From contig NZ_PITQ01000005.1 in NCBI RefSeq assembly GCF_002834385.1, positions 310,001-374,000 on the forward strand: a stretch of 64,000 bases of DNA. The letters run 5' to 3'. Source of the DNA: Rahnella sp. AA. Its GTDB lineage: Bacteria > Pseudomonadota > Gammaproteobacteria > Enterobacterales > Enterobacteriaceae. The notes below the pieces were generated by a model, which saw only the letters and a program-made list of their open reading frames with translations, had not been told where the DNA came from and searched no databases. Shown one piece after another: positions 18,357 through 28,638 of the stretch (position 1 is the stretch's first letter; each line of letters starts with the position of its first letter). The position numbers and the translations under genes were made by a program.

Positions 18357-19895
18357 TCAGAACAAGCCCATCGGTTTACTCGAATATGAAACGAGTAAAC
18401 ACTTGGTTTGCTGATAGTGATCCAACATCATCTTATGGGTTTCACGCCCGATACCGGATTGTTTATAGCCGCCGAACGCCGCATGCGCCGGATAGGCGTG
18501 GTAGCAGTTGGTCCAGACGCGACCGGCCTGAATGTTGCGCCCCATGTGGTACGCCACGTTGCCGTCGCGGCTCCAGACGCCCGCCCCCAGCCCGTACGCC
18601 GTATCGTTGGCGATTTGCAGCGCATCATCCATATCTTTAAACGTGGTCACCGCCAGCACTGGCCCGAAGATTTCTTCCTGGAACACGCGCATGTTGTTTT
18701 TACCCAGCAGGATGGTCGGTTGCAGGTAATAACCGTCATTCAGCGAACCTTCGAGTTTTTTCTTCGCGCCACCGGTCAGCACTTCCGCGCCCTCTTTCTT
18801 ACCGATTTCGATGTAATCCAGAATAGTTTTCATCTGTCCGGCAGAAACCTGCGCGCCCATTTGGGTTTCGATATCCAGCGGGTTACCGGTTTTGATGGCT
18901 TCGACGCGTTTAATGGCGCGTTCCATAAAGCGTTCGTAGATGGATTCCTGCACCAGCGCGCGGCTCGGGCAGGTACAAACTTCGCCCTGATTGAACGCAA
19001 ACAGTGCGAAACCCTCCAGCGCTTTGTCAAAGAAGTCGTCCTCTTTGTCCATCACGTCGGCGAAGAAAATGTTCGGGGATTTGCCGCCCAGCTCCAGCGT
19101 GGCCGGGATCAGGTTTTGTGCCGCGTAACCGGCAATTTGCTGGCCGACTTCGGTCGAGCCGGTAAAGGCGACTTTGGCGATACGTTTGGACGTCGCCAGA
19201 TATTCGCCGATTTCACCGCCTGAACCGTTCACCACGTTGATGACACCCGCAGGCAGAATGTCCTGCACCAGCTCCATCAGCAACAGCACAGAGAGCGGAG
19301 TCAGCTTGGCGGGTTTAAGCACAATGCAGTTACCGGCAGCCAGCGCCGGCGCCATTTTCCAGCACGCCATCAGCAGCGGGAAGTTCCACGGGATGATTTG
19401 CGCCACAACGCCCAGCGGCTCGTGGAAATGATAGGCAACGGTTTCGCTGTCGATTTCGCTGATCCCGCCTTCCTGCGCACGCACGCAGGACGCGAAATAG
19501 CGGAAATGGTCGATGGCTAACGGAACGTCCGCACCGCTGGTTTCGCGGATCGGCTTCCCGTTGTCCCAGGTTTCGGCGTTCGCCAGCAACTCAATGTTTT
19601 CTTCCATCCGGTCGGCGACTTTCAGCAGTAAATTCGCCCGCTGCTGCACCGGCATTTTGCCCCAGTAGCCCTTGGCTTTGTGCGCAGCATCCAGCGCCAG
19701 CTCAATATCATCGGTACTGGAACTGGCAACTTTGCACAGCACTTCTCCGGTCACCGGCGTCAGGTTGTCGTAATACTCTTTTTTCACCGGCGTGACCCAT
19801 TCGCCGCCAATGAAGTTGTCGTATTGTTTTTTGAGTTTGAGCGGGAAACCATATTCTTCCGGTTTTACGGCATGAGGATTTTTATCATAAGCCAT
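18357..19895 (-). CDS. aldB: Aldehyde dehydrogenase AldB
   Basis: 512-aa NAD(P)+-dependent aldehyde dehydrogenase, equal in length and closely similar to E. coli AldB, which oxidises acetaldehyde and other short aldehydes during stationary phase. The general-base glutamate lies in [10 protein letters not shown], the nucleophile cysteine in [15 protein letters not shown], and the cofactor motif is [11 protein letters not shown]. The upstream GGAGCCCC is the likely ribosome site. In E. coli the order is aldB-yiaY-selB-selA-yibF; here yibF follows aldB directly. Confidence 0.95.
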   Translation of the reverse strand: MAYDKNPHAVKPEEYGFPLKLKKQYDNFIGGEWVTPVKKEYYDNLTPVTGEVLCKVASSSTDDIELALDAAHKAKGYWGKMPVQQRANLLLKVADRMEENIELLANAETWDNGKPIRETSGADVPLAIDHFRYFASCVRAQEGGISEIDSETVAYHFHEPLGVVAQIIPWNFPLLMACWKMAPALAAGNCIVLKPAKLTPLSVLLLMELVQDILPAGVINVVNGSGGEIGEYLATSKRIAKVAFTGSTEVGQQIAGYAAQNLIPATLELGGKSPNIFFADVMDKEDDFFDKALEGFALFAFNQGEVCTCPSRALVQESIYERFMERAIKRVEAIKTGNPLDIETQMGAQVSAGQMKTILDYIEIGKKEGAEVLTGGAKKKLEGSLNDGYYLQPTILLGKNNMRVFQEEIFGPVLAVTTFKDMDDALQIANDTAYGLGAGVWSRDGNVAYHMGRNIQAGRVWTNCYHAYPAHAAFGGYKQSGIGRETHKMMLDHYQQTKCLLVSYSSKPMGLF

Positions 19896-19996
19896 GATGG
19901 GGCTCCTTTATGCAGCAGGTTTTAGCAGAATGCTGCATAAAGTTTAGGCAGTGGAAATTTTACCGGCGGGATGTAAAGAGAACTCTTCGAGCGGCC

Positions 19997-20638
19997 TCAC
20001 ACCTTTTTTACTGCAACGCTGACGTTACCGCTTCCGGGAGGTGTTGTGCGCGCAAAACTCTCACGCTGAAACAGGCGTTCAACCAGCCGGATGAGTTCAG
20101 GGCGCGCTACACACCAGCCCGGCGCGATACGGCGAAAGTTGATATAACCGAGCGAACAGGCGGTTGCGATATCGGCAACGTTGAGGTTTTCAGAATTGAG
20201 CAACGTGCGGTTTTCAGCGTGTTTTTCCAGTGCGTCCAGCCCACGCAAAAGCTTTTCCCGTTGGCGGATAATCCAGGCTTCGTTTCGCTTATCCGCTTCG
20301 CGTCGGTTTTCCAGCACCAGCGCCACGGCGGCGTCCGTTACGCCATCGGCAAGCGCTTCGATCTGCTTTACGCGCAACGCCTCGAGCGGCTGCCACGGCA
20401 AAAAAGTCGGTGCGACGTTCATCAGTTCGATGTACTGCACAATAATAGGAGAATCGTAAAATACTTCGCCGTCGTCAGTGACCAGCGCGGGGACTTTTCC
20501 GAGAGGGTTAAACCGGGCAATTTTGCAGCCCGCTTCGTGCGGCACGTCGTTGATGAAATCAAACGGAATGCCTTTTTCCAGCAGCATCACCGAAATTTTG
20601 CGCACATACGGGCTGGTATAACTGCCGATCAATTTCAT
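19997..20638 (-). CDS. yibF: Glutathione S-transferase family protein YibF
   Basis: 213-aa GST-fold protein, matching E. coli YibF ([66 protein letters not shown]). The thioredoxin-fold N domain and helical C domain are both present. YibF lacks demonstrated activity with standard GST substrates. The start was chosen at MKLIGSY with GGAGGCTCTG upstream. It sits between fdhE and aldB; in E. coli selA and selB lie on the aldB side, and they are missing here. Confidence 0.93.
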   Translation of the reverse strand: MKLIGSYTSPYVRKISVMLLEKGIPFDFINDVPHEAGCKIARFNPLGKVPALVTDDGEVFYDSPIIVQYIELMNVAPTFLPWQPLEALRVKQIEALADGVTDAAVALVLENRREADKRNEAWIIRQREKLLRGLDALEKHAENRTLLNSENLNVADIATACSLGYINFRRIAPGWCVARPELIRLVERLFQRESFARTTPPGSGNVSVAVKKV

Positions 20639-20733
20639 CAGAGCCTCCACGTTTTTCGCCGGAACCTCTGTTAAAGCTAGCAGCCACGGCACGCTTTACC
20701 AGTAAAGACGCAGCGGGCTGCCAGCTTTGCGCA

Positions 20734-21645
20734 TCATCCGGCGGGGAACAGGAAAGGATTCACGCCGCTGCCGATGAAGCCTTTATCCTCCATGCGGTCA
20801 TCAAGCAACAGAGTGGCGAGATCGTCGGCAACAGCGTCGGCCTGCGGGTCTTTTTCCTGATAAATCACCTTCAGGTAAGCCCCGCAGTCATCGCAGGTCT
20901 CAGCTTTTACCGTTGCCTGTTCATCGTCGATTGACCAGTAGTGAAGATTGCCCATTTCGTCACAATTGCTGCATTTAGCGCGCACGACGTGCCATTCGCT
21001 TTCGCACAGATTGCAGTGCAGATAGCGCAGGCCGTTATTGGCACCCAGCGCAATCACCGCCGAAACCGGAATACTGCCGCACACCGGGCAGAACTGGCGG
21101 CTTTCACCATAATCGGCACGGCCAACGCCACGAAGCTGTGCGGCCATTTGCGCCCAGTACAACGACAGCGCCGCCCAGATAAACGGCGCTTTATCGGCGG
21201 GAACGTGTTTGAAATCCTGATTTAGCAACTGCGTCGCCATCATTTCCCGCTGAAGGCTCGGAGAATGCTCCAGTCGTTCCAGCACCCCGCGCACCGTTTC
21301 ATCCGCATCGGGTTTGAGCTGCACAATCAGCGCGTCCAGCAGAACCAGCCAGTGCGGGGTTCGCGGAAACAGGCTGCAGTCGAGCGGCGGTTTACCGGCG
21401 GCTTTTTGCAGCTCTTCGCTGAGATCGATTTCAAGCGGAAATGTCGCCAGAACGCGCTGCTGCGCGTCGCAAATCGTCGCGGCAAAATTCAGATACCCGT
21501 CCAGCGGGCTGTCTTCAGCCAGTGTGCGCAAACGGTCGGCGCGACGCTGGTAAAGGGTTTTCAGATTGGCAAACAGTACCGGCGGGATATTTCCCGCCGT
21601 TTTGCCGTCAGCCAGTTCGTCCTGTGGAACAATCTGTATGCTCAT
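20734..21645 (-). CDS. fdhE: Formate dehydrogenase accessory protein FdhE
   Basis: 303-aa cytoplasmic protein needed for assembly of respiratory formate dehydrogenases. Four CxxC pairs ([28 protein letters not shown]) form the rubredoxin-like iron/zinc site seen in E. coli FdhE. The start ATG overlaps the fdoI stop (ATGA), so it is translationally coupled as the last gene of fdoGHI-fdhE. Confidence 0.95.
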   Translation of the reverse strand: MSIQIVPQDELADGKTAGNIPPVLFANLKTLYQRRADRLRTLAEDSPLDGYLNFAATICDAQQRVLATFPLEIDLSEELQKAAGKPPLDCSLFPRTPHWLVLLDALIVQLKPDADETVRGVLERLEHSPSLQREMMATQLLNQDFKHVPADKAPFIWAALSLYWAQMAAQLRGVGRADYGESRQFCPVCGSIPVSAVIALGANNGLRYLHCNLCESEWHVVRAKCSNCDEMGNLHYWSIDDEQATVKAETCDDCGAYLKVIYQEKDPQADAVADDLATLLLDDRMEDKGFIGSGVNPFLFPAG

Positions 21646-22295
21646 CCGGCTTTCCTTTCGTCCTTGTCTTTTTTCAGTTCTTCAGCACGCACCTGGCGAT
21701 ACCAGCGCGGATGATGATATTTCGCCCATGACGCCGGGATTTTACCTTCGGTCATGGCCGTGATAGAGCCTCTCGCCCAGGTCGCGGCGTAAACATGCAT
21801 GATGATCACCAGAATCAGCCCGATGCCAGCCAGCGAATGCACCAGTAATGCCAGGCGGATCAGCGGGATCGGGAAGTAACCGGCAAACCACGGACGCCAG
21901 ATAATCACGCCGCTCGCCATCAGCAGGACCAGACAGCTGATGGCCGCCCAGAATACGCACTTCTGACCAAAGTTATAGCGACCGGTGTCTCCGACTTCTT
22001 CATTCATCAGGACTTTATGAATATTTTTCGCCCACACGATGTCATCTTTTTCCGGCAGATTGTGCTTCCAGTAACGGAAGAACATCCCGAGGAACGAGAC
22101 GAACATCACCACACCGAAGAACGGGTGAAGGATGCGCGCCAGTTGCGGAGTGCCGTAAACATTCATCAGCCAGTTAAATGACGGGAAGAAGAAGCCAATA
22201 CCGCTGAGCGCCAGCGTCACAAAACAAAAAGCGACGATCCAGTGATTGAGGCGTTCCACCAGGTTATACCGCTGGATTAACTTCTCTTTTTTCAT
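21642..22295 (-). CDS. fdoI: Formate dehydrogenase-O gamma subunit (cytochrome b556)
   Basis: 217-aa inner-membrane diheme cytochrome b that passes electrons from FdoH to quinone. Four TM helices; likely heme ligands include the histidines in [40 protein letters not shown] and [13 protein letters not shown]. It overlaps both neighbours by four bases (ATGA). Close match to E. coli FdoI. A short lysine-rich cytoplasmic tail ends the protein. Confidence 0.95.
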   Translation of the reverse strand: MKKEKLIQRYNLVERLNHWIVAFCFVTLALSGIGFFFPSFNWLMNVYGTPQLARILHPFFGVVMFVSFLGMFFRYWKHNLPEKDDIVWAKNIHKVLMNEEVGDTGRYNFGQKCVFWAAISCLVLLMASGVIIWRPWFAGYFPIPLIRLALLVHSLAGIGLILVIIMHVYAATWARGSITAMTEGKIPASWAKYHHPRWYRQVRAEELKKDKDERKAG

Positions 22296-23206
22296 GGGTG
22301 TGTCTCCTCATCATTCTGTTTTTCTTCCTCTTTCTCATCTACGTGATCTTCTTTCACGTAGTTTGGCCCCACGCCAAGGAAGTGGAAGGCCGCCGCCGCG
22401 AAGGTCACAGCAAAACCCACGGCCGCCAGCGGTTTCCAGATGCCTTTCCAGAGCGTGACCGCCGTGCTGATGGCCGGGTCTTTTGGCAGACCGTGGTACA
22501 ACTCGGGTTTATCGTTGTGATGCAGTACGTACATGACGTGCGTGCCGCCAACGCCCTGCGGATCGTACAGACCGGCCTGTTCAAAGCCGCGCCCTTTCAG
22601 CTCGCTGATACGCTCTGCCGCCAGATCCTGCATTTCCGTTTTGGTCCCGAAATGAATCGCACCGGTCGGGCAGGTTTTCACGCAGGCAGGTTCCTGCCCG
22701 ACGCTGACGCGGTCAACGCACAGCGTGCATTTGTAAGCGCGGTTATCCTGCGGGTTAATGCGCGGAATGTTGAACGGGCAACCGGCGATGCAGTAACCGC
22801 AGCCGATGCAGTGTTCCGACTGAAAATCGACGATGCCGTTGGCGTACTGAAGGATTGCGCCTTCCGCCGGGCACGCTTTCAGGCAGCCCGGATCGGCGCA
22901 GTGCATACAGCCGTCCTTGCGGATCAGCCATTCCAGCTTGCCGTTTTCTTCCACTTCCGAGAAACGCATGACCGTCCAGGATTTCGCGCTGAGATCCATC
23001 GGGTTGTCGTAAACGCCGGTATTCACGCCGACTTCATCGCGCAGGTCGTTCCATTCGGAACAGGCAACCTGACAGCCTTTGCAGCCGATGCAGGTGGTGA
23101 CGTCGATAAGCTTCGCCACTTCCTGCTGGTGATCGCGGGCACGCGGCGCAGGCGTGAACCCGTTGGTTGCGGACTTACGAAGTATGTCCTGAGATTGCAT
23201 TGCCAT
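22292..23206 (-). CDS. fdoH: Formate dehydrogenase-O beta subunit (4Fe-4S)
   Basis: 304-aa iron-sulfur subunit. Four ferredoxin-type cysteine clusters are visible ([63 protein letters not shown]...[10 protein letters not shown]), carrying four 4Fe-4S centres. A single C-terminal TM helix ([19 protein letters not shown]) anchors it to the inner membrane, followed by an acidic tail. It starts 12 bases after fdoG and overlaps fdoI by four bases. Confidence 0.96.
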   Translation of the reverse strand: MAMQSQDILRKSATNGFTPAPRARDHQQEVAKLIDVTTCIGCKGCQVACSEWNDLRDEVGVNTGVYDNPMDLSAKSWTVMRFSEVEENGKLEWLIRKDGCMHCADPGCLKACPAEGAILQYANGIVDFQSEHCIGCGYCIAGCPFNIPRINPQDNRAYKCTLCVDRVSVGQEPACVKTCPTGAIHFGTKTEMQDLAAERISELKGRGFEQAGLYDPQGVGGTHVMYVLHHNDKPELYHGLPKDPAISTAVTLWKGIWKPLAAVGFAVTFAAAAFHFLGVGPNYVKEDHVDEKEEEKQNDEETHP

Positions 23207-23218
23207 AATTCGCCTCCG

Positions 23219-26200
23219 TTAAACCTTTTCCACGTTAACCAGGAACGCCTTGAACTCCGGCGTTTGCGAGTTAGCGTCGCCGACTGATGGCGTCAGCGTA
23301 TTGGCCAGATAACCTTTACGCGTCGCACCTTCAAAACCCCAGTGACACGTGATGCCGATGGTATCGACATGTTTGCCGTCGATGGTCAGCGGGCGGATGC
23401 GTTTGGTCACCACGGCTTTCGCCACGATAAAACCGCGTTTCGAGGAGACTTTAATCTCATCGCCCTGAGCGATATTTTTCGAGGCGGCAAGACTTTCGCC
23501 GATCTCGATAAACTGCTCAGGCTGCGCGATGGCGTTCAGCAAGGCGTGTTTGGTCCAGTGCCGGAAAAGTTCGGTGATCGAATAGGTGGTCGCGACGTAC
23601 GGAAAATCTTTGGCAGTGCCCATATTCGGTAAATCGCTGGCAAAAATGCGGGCGACCGGATTGGAAATCACGTTCGGGTGCAGCGGGTTGGTGCCAATCG
23701 GTGATTCGATCGGTTCGTAATGCTCCGGGAACGGGCCATCGGCCATTTTGTCGGTCGCAAACAAACGCCCGACGCCTTCCTGTTGCATGATGAACGGCCC
23801 GACGCCGCTGCCAGGCGCGGCGGTGCTGTAATCAGCCACGTCGAAACCGGTCCATTTCGCGCCATCCCAGCGGATGATTTCGCGTTTTGGATCCCACGGC
23901 TGGCCCTGCGGGTCAACGGAGGCGCGGTTATACAGAATGCGGCGGTTCAGCGGCCAGCTCCATGCCCAGCCGGACGTGCAGCCCAGACCGGACGGATCGG
24001 CGTTATCGCGGCGCGCCATCTGGTTACCGGCTTCGGTCCAGCTGCCGGCGTAAATCCAGCAGAAACTGGCGGTCGAACCGTCATTTTTCAGGTGCGCAAA
24101 GGTGGAAATCTGCTGGCCTTTTTTCGCCAGAATATTGCCCTGATCGTCGTGGATATCCGCCAGCGCTTTGCCGTTGGCTTCACGGGCGATTTCTTCCGGC
24201 AGCGGGTCAAGCGGATCCTGATAATCCCACGCCATGTTCATCACCGGCAGCGGATTCGCCCCGCCTTCTTTCCGGTACAGCTCGCGCAGTTTCATGAACA
24301 GACGTGCAATGATTTTGCCGTCGTGCAGCGCTTCACCCGGTGGCTCAGACGCCTGGAAGTGCCATTGCAGCCAGCGGCCGGAGTTCACGATTGAGCCATT
24401 TTCTTCCGCAAAACAGGAAGACGGCAGGCGGAACACTTCGGTCTGAATATCGGCGGTTTGCACGTCGTTCATCGCACCGTGGTTCTGCCAGAAGTTCGAA
24501 GACTCGGTCACGAGCGGGTCGATCACCACCATGTATTTCAGTTTTGAAAGCGCGCGCGAGGATTTGTTTTTATCCGGGAAAGCCGCCAGCGGGTTGAAGC
24601 CCTGAACGATATAGCCGTTGAGTTTGCCCTGAGTCATCAGCTCGGCCTGTTGCAGCACGTCGTAGCTTTTGTCCCATTTCGGCAACCAGTCATAACCCCA
24701 GTCGTTGTCCGCCGTGGCGTGTTCGCCCCAGAAACTTTTCATCATGCTGACGAAGAAGTTCGGCGTGTTTTTCCAGAAGTTAACCTGATTTTCGACCAGC
24801 GTTCCCGGCGTAATTTGTTTCAGGTAATCAGTAATATTGGTTTGTTTCTCAGATGGCAGCGGCATGTAGCCCGGCAGATTGAGCGACAGCAAACCGAGAT
24901 CGGTATAACCCTGAATATTCGAGTGGCCGCGCAGCGCATTCACGCCGCCACCGGGCATGCCGATATTGCCGAGCAGCAGCTGAATCATCGCCGCACAGCG
25001 GATGATTTGCGCGCCGCCTGTGTGGTGCGTCCAGCCCAGTGCATAAAGGATGGTGGAGGTTTTATCGCGCGCGCAGGTTTCCGCCAGAATCGAGCTTATC
25101 AGCAGGAAATCTTCTTTCGACGTGCCGCACAGGCGTTCGACCAGTTCAGGCGTATAACGGGAAACGTGCTCTTTCAGCAGATTCCAGACACAGCGCGGGT
25201 CTTGTAACGTTTTGTCCTGTTTCGCGATGCCCTTTTCATCGAGCTGATAATGCCAGCTGTCTTTGTTGTAGGCTTTTTTCGTGGCGTCGAAACCGCTGAA
25301 CAACCCGTCGTTAAAGGCATAATCTTCACGCACCAGCAGGCTGGCGTTGGTGTATTCCCTGACATATTCGGTCTGAATTTTATTGTGCGTAATCAGGTAA
25401 TTAACCATGCCTAGCAGGAAGGCGGTGTCGGAACCGGCGCGGATTGGCGCATAAATATCGGCTACGGCGGCGCTGCGGTTAAAGCGTGGATCGACAACAA
25501 TGACTTTGGCGTTATTTTTGGTTTTGGCTTCGATCACCCATTTGAATCCGACCGGGTGGGCTTCCGCCGCGTTACCGCCCATAATCAAAATGACGTTAGC
25601 GTTTTTGATATCCACCCAGTTGTTGGTCATCGCGCCGCGCCCGAAACTCGGCGCTAAGGCGGCAACGGTCGGCCCGTGGCACAGGCGAGCCTGGCAGTCG
25701 ATGGCGACCATACCCATTGCGCGGGTGAATTTTTGATCCAGCAGACCGGTTTCGTTACTGGCCGCAGACGAGCAGAGCATTCCGGTGGTCAGCCAGCGGT
25801 TGACCGTCACGTTGTTCTCATTTTTCTCCACAAAGTTGGCGTCGCGGTCATCTTTCATCAGGCGGGCGATACGGGAAATCGCCTCGTCCCAGGTGATGCG
25901 CTGCCATTTATCCGAGCCCGGCGCACGGTATTCCGGGTATCTCAGACGGCCTTCGCTGTGAATATAATCCAGTACACCGGCCCCTTTCGGGCACAGCGAG
26001 CCACGACTGACCGGGTGATCGGCGTCACCCTCAACATGGAAGATATTCTCGGTGACATTTTTCGCACCGTCACCCTGGCTGTAAATCAGCATTCCGCAGC
26101 CGACTGAGCAGTAGGTGCAGTTGTTGCGGGTTTCACGCGAACGGAGCAGTTTGTATTGGCGGGTTTCCGCCAGCGCCAGCGTCGGGGCGAACCCTAATAA

Positions 26201-26266
26201 CGCGGCTGTTGTACCGGCCATTCCGCCCGCACAGATTTTGAATAATTGTCTTCTGCTGACCTGCAT
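23219..26266 (-). CDS. fdoG: Formate dehydrogenase-O alpha subunit, cysteine form
   Basis: 1015-aa periplasm-facing molybdenum (bis-MGD) catalytic subunit that oxidises formate to CO2. It begins with a Tat signal (MQVSRRQLFKICAGG), followed by the 4Fe-4S motif NCTYCSVGCG. E. coli FdoG is 1016 aa with selenocysteine 196 in ARVUHGPT. Here residue 196 is cysteine, ARLCHGPT, encoded by TGC at 25679-25681, so no UGA recoding is needed. The conserved active-site His/Arg context is retained. The start MQVSRR was chosen over an in-frame upstream start because it matches the family and leaves the Tat motif at residue 4. Confidence 0.97.
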   Translation of the reverse strand: MQVSRRQLFKICAGGMAGTTAALLGFAPTLALAETRQYKLLRSRETRNNCTYCSVGCGMLIYSQGDGAKNVTENIFHVEGDADHPVSRGSLCPKGAGVLDYIHSEGRLRYPEYRAPGSDKWQRITWDEAISRIARLMKDDRDANFVEKNENNVTVNRWLTTGMLCSSAASNETGLLDQKFTRAMGMVAIDCQARLCHGPTVAALAPSFGRGAMTNNWVDIKNANVILIMGGNAAEAHPVGFKWVIEAKTKNNAKVIVVDPRFNRSAAVADIYAPIRAGSDTAFLLGMVNYLITHNKIQTEYVREYTNASLLVREDYAFNDGLFSGFDATKKAYNKDSWHYQLDEKGIAKQDKTLQDPRCVWNLLKEHVSRYTPELVERLCGTSKEDFLLISSILAETCARDKTSTILYALGWTHHTGGAQIIRCAAMIQLLLGNIGMPGGGVNALRGHSNIQGYTDLGLLSLNLPGYMPLPSEKQTNITDYLKQITPGTLVENQVNFWKNTPNFFVSMMKSFWGEHATADNDWGYDWLPKWDKSYDVLQQAELMTQGKLNGYIVQGFNPLAAFPDKNKSSRALSKLKYMVVIDPLVTESSNFWQNHGAMNDVQTADIQTEVFRLPSSCFAEENGSIVNSGRWLQWHFQASEPPGEALHDGKIIARLFMKLRELYRKEGGANPLPVMNMAWDYQDPLDPLPEEIAREANGKALADIHDDQGNILAKKGQQISTFAHLKNDGSTASFCWIYAGSWTEAGNQMARRDNADPSGLGCTSGWAWSWPLNRRILYNRASVDPQGQPWDPKREIIRWDGAKWTGFDVADYSTAAPGSGVGPFIMQQEGVGRLFATDKMADGPFPEHYEPIESPIGTNPLHPNVISNPVARIFASDLPNMGTAKDFPYVATTYSITELFRHWTKHALLNAIAQPEQFIEIGESLAASKNIAQGDEIKVSSKRGFIVAKAVVTKRIRPLTIDGKHVDTIGITCHWGFEGATRKGYLANTLTPSVGDANSQTPEFKAFLVNVEKV

Positions 26267-26412
26267 GAAAGACTCCTTCGCATCATTTGTTAACACATTG
26301 CTTTTCAAATTGGCGCTTTCCCCGTCAGAGGCGGAAGCGGTAAAATTAAGGCTGAATTACCCATATTTTTTGTACGGCTTATGTAGCCGGATTGTTTATA
26401 AGGTTATTGCCA

Positions 26413-27255
26413 ATGGATGTCCATCAAGTAAACGAACTGGGCGAAAAAGATGACAAAAAAGTGACTCAGATCATCGGAGCGCGCCAAAAAACGGTGATGC
26501 AGCGCGCCAGTCTGGATACGCCGGAAGAAGACTGGATTGCTGAAGAAGTGCCCGTCGCGCTGGTCTATAACGGGATATCGCACGTGGTGATGATGGCGTC
26601 GCCAAAAGACTTCGAAGCCTTCGCCCTGGGGTTTTCGCTCTCGGAAGGGATTATCGAATCGGCCGGCGACATTTACGGAATGGACGTCGCGCAAAACTGT
26701 AACGGAATCGAAGTTAATATTGAGTTATCGAGCCGACGCTTTGCCGGGCTGAAAGAACGCCGCCGCGCGATGGCGGGCCGTACCGGTTGCGGCGTCTGCG
26801 GCATCGAACAGCTGGGCGATCTGTTTCGCCCGCTCGCGCCGTTGCCGTTTACGCAAACCTTCGATCTGGCGAATCTGGACGCCGCGCTGCATCAGCTAAA
26901 ATCCGTTCAGACCATCGGCCAGCTGACCGGCTGCACGCACGCCGCCGCGTGGATCACACCGGAAGGCACGATGTCGGGTGGCTGCGAAGACGTTGGCCGC
27001 CACGTCGCACTGGATAAAATGCTCGGCCTGCGCGCCAGACAAAACGACTGGAACACCGGCGCCGCGCTGGTTTCAAGCCGCGCCAGTTATGAAATGGTGC
27101 AGAAAGCCGCAATGTGCGGTGTTGAAATCCTGTTCGCCGTCTCCGCCGCCACCACCCTTGCGGTAGACGTCGCAGAAAAATGTAACCTGACGCTGGTCGG
27201 TTTCAGCAAACCCGGCCGGGCAACGGTGTATACGCATCCTCAGCGGTTGCGGTAA
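26413..27255 (+). CDS. fdhD: Formate dehydrogenase sulfurtransferase FdhD
   Basis: 280-aa protein that transfers sulfur from IscS to the molybdenum cofactor before insertion into formate dehydrogenases. The active-site cysteines Cys126 and Cys129 are in [10 protein letters not shown], and other family stretches are [19 protein letters not shown] and [13 protein letters not shown]. It is divergent from fdoG, giving the usual fdhD/fdoGHI-fdhE arrangement. An AAGG at 26400-26403 supports the start MDVHQVN rather than the TTG further upstream. Confidence 0.95.
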   Translation: MDVHQVNELGEKDDKKVTQIIGARQKTVMQRASLDTPEEDWIAEEVPVALVYNGISHVVMMASPKDFEAFALGFSLSEGIIESAGDIYGMDVAQNCNGIEVNIELSSRRFAGLKERRRAMAGRTGCGVCGIEQLGDLFRPLAPLPFTQTFDLANLDAALHQLKSVQTIGQLTGCTHAAAWITPEGTMSGGCEDVGRHVALDKMLGLRARQNDWNTGAALVSSRASYEMVQKAAMCGVEILFAVSAATTLAVDVAEKCNLTLVGFSKPGRATVYTHPQRLR

Positions 27256-27308
27256 ACTCAGCGCAGAATTTGAACAGTTCCCCTCAACTATAATTATAAG
27301 GAAATCAA

Positions 27309-28637
27309 ATGCGACAGCCGTACCGACTGGAAAGCATAACTCTCAGGGATGTGGGCGTATTTGAGAATACGCATTTTGATTTCCCACCGATTAAAAGCGC
27401 CGAGGCTGACGCGGAAAAGGCGGAGATTCATATCTTCACCGGCCCGAACGGCTGCGGTAAAAGTACGCTGCTGTATGCGCTGGCGGCGGTTTTTGAATAT
27501 ACATTCAGAAGTGAAAATTTACTTATCAGCCGATGTTCTAAGAATTCTTCAACAGTTGATTTCTCTTTTGCTTCACAGGCTAGCTCTATTTACTTAAAAA
27601 ATTATATTTATACTAAAAATAAAGGGCTTGGAATTACAGGACAAATGTTGGAGCCCTCCGAAAATGAGCAGTTAAAAAAATACCAACATTTTATGGTTAC
27701 AATGAACGGGGCAACTGATTTTGCAGCATTTGCCTATTCCGGCCAATCAAGTTCAAGTGATAAATTTGATGTCACTGCTATTGAAGAGATAACCGAGTCT
27801 CCCTTTGAAAAAGCTCTATCTTTCAATACAACAGTACGCCCTAAAATTGTCGCCCAATGGATTGCCCTTAATCGTTCCAATGCTGCATTAGCTTTGCAAG
27901 ATGGTGCACTTGAAGAAATTAAAAATTATGATCTGGCCCTCGAGCGCATCTCAAATTTCATCAAGACCGTCTGTGATTTAGACATCTCATTTCGTTTAGA
28001 AAGGAATCCGCGTTCTGTTTCTTTAATTATCAACGGCGAAATCGTCCCCTTTAACGTCCTGCCCGACGGTCTGAAATCCATTATCGGCTGGGTTGCTGAC
28101 CTCGCTCTGCGACTCGAAGCCATCCCATGGAAGGAAAGCCGCGATATCTTCTCGCAACCCATCATCTTATTCCTCGACGAAGTCGATATTCATCTGCACC
28201 CGAAATGGCAGCGCCGCATTCTTCCGGCGATTCAAAAATTACTGCCCAATGCGCAGGTTTTTGTTTCCACGCATTCGCCGTTTGTCGTGGGCTCAGTCGA
28301 AGATGCCTGGGTTTACCGGTTGCCCGATCCGCTGCGTCTGGTTTGCCGTGATCCGCATATTGCCGAAGTGATTACGCCGACGGAATCCGCAGGCGGGAAA
28401 AGTTATCAGGTGATTCTGGAAGAAGTGTTCGGCGTCGAAGAACAATTTGATGTTGAAACGGAAGAGCTATTAGAACAGCTCCGGCTTGCAAGAAATGGTT
28501 ATTTAGCTGGCACGCAGGATGACAATGAACTGAAGAAAACGGTTGAATTGCTGTTGGCCAAGAATAGCGAAGAATTGGAAGGTATTGTCCAGATGGAGAT
28601 GAGACAAGTTGCAAGGCGCAAACCTAAAGGGAATTAA
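27309..28637 (+). CDS. AAA/ABC-like ATPase, PtuA-like (Septu defence)
   Basis: 442-aa SMC/ABC-type ATPase (OLD/AAA_21-like). Walker A is GPNGCGKST (residues 45-53), a signature-like segment is LPDGLKSIIGWVADL, Walker B is ILFLDEVDIHLHP (near residue 287) and the H-switch is VFVSTHSPFVVGS. The C-terminal 90 residues are charged and helical. It is followed one base later by a TIGR02646-like HNH gene, the layout of Septu PtuA-PtuB. Bases 27500-28015 are distinctly AT-richer than the ends, suggesting foreign or mosaic origin. AAGGAAATCAA precedes the ATG. It could instead be another ATPase-nuclease anti-phage pair; no reverse transcriptase is adjacent, so it is not an obvious retron effector. Confidence 0.78.
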   Translation: MRQPYRLESITLRDVGVFENTHFDFPPIKSAEADAEKAEIHIFTGPNGCGKSTLLYALAAVFEYTFRSENLLISRCSKNSSTVDFSFASQASSIYLKNYIYTKNKGLGITGQMLEPSENEQLKKYQHFMVTMNGATDFAAFAYSGQSSSSDKFDVTAIEEITESPFEKALSFNTTVRPKIVAQWIALNRSNAALALQDGALEEIKNYDLALERISNFIKTVCDLDISFRLERNPRSVSLIINGEIVPFNVLPDGLKSIIGWVADLALRLEAIPWKESRDIFSQPIILFLDEVDIHLHPKWQRRILPAIQKLLPNAQVFVSTHSPFVVGSVEDAWVYRLPDPLRLVCRDPHIAEVITPTESAGGKSYQVILEEVFGVEEQFDVETEELLEQLRLARNGYLAGTQDDNELKKTVELLLAKNSEELEGIVQMEMRQVARRKPKGN

Positions 28638-28638
28638 T

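Noticed and set aside
25679-25681. A sequencing error turning TGA into TGC at the FdoG active site
   Set aside because: Residue 196 aligns exactly, the reading frame is otherwise intact, and selAB are also missing from their expected local position, so a real Cys is more likely; cannot be excluded without raw data.
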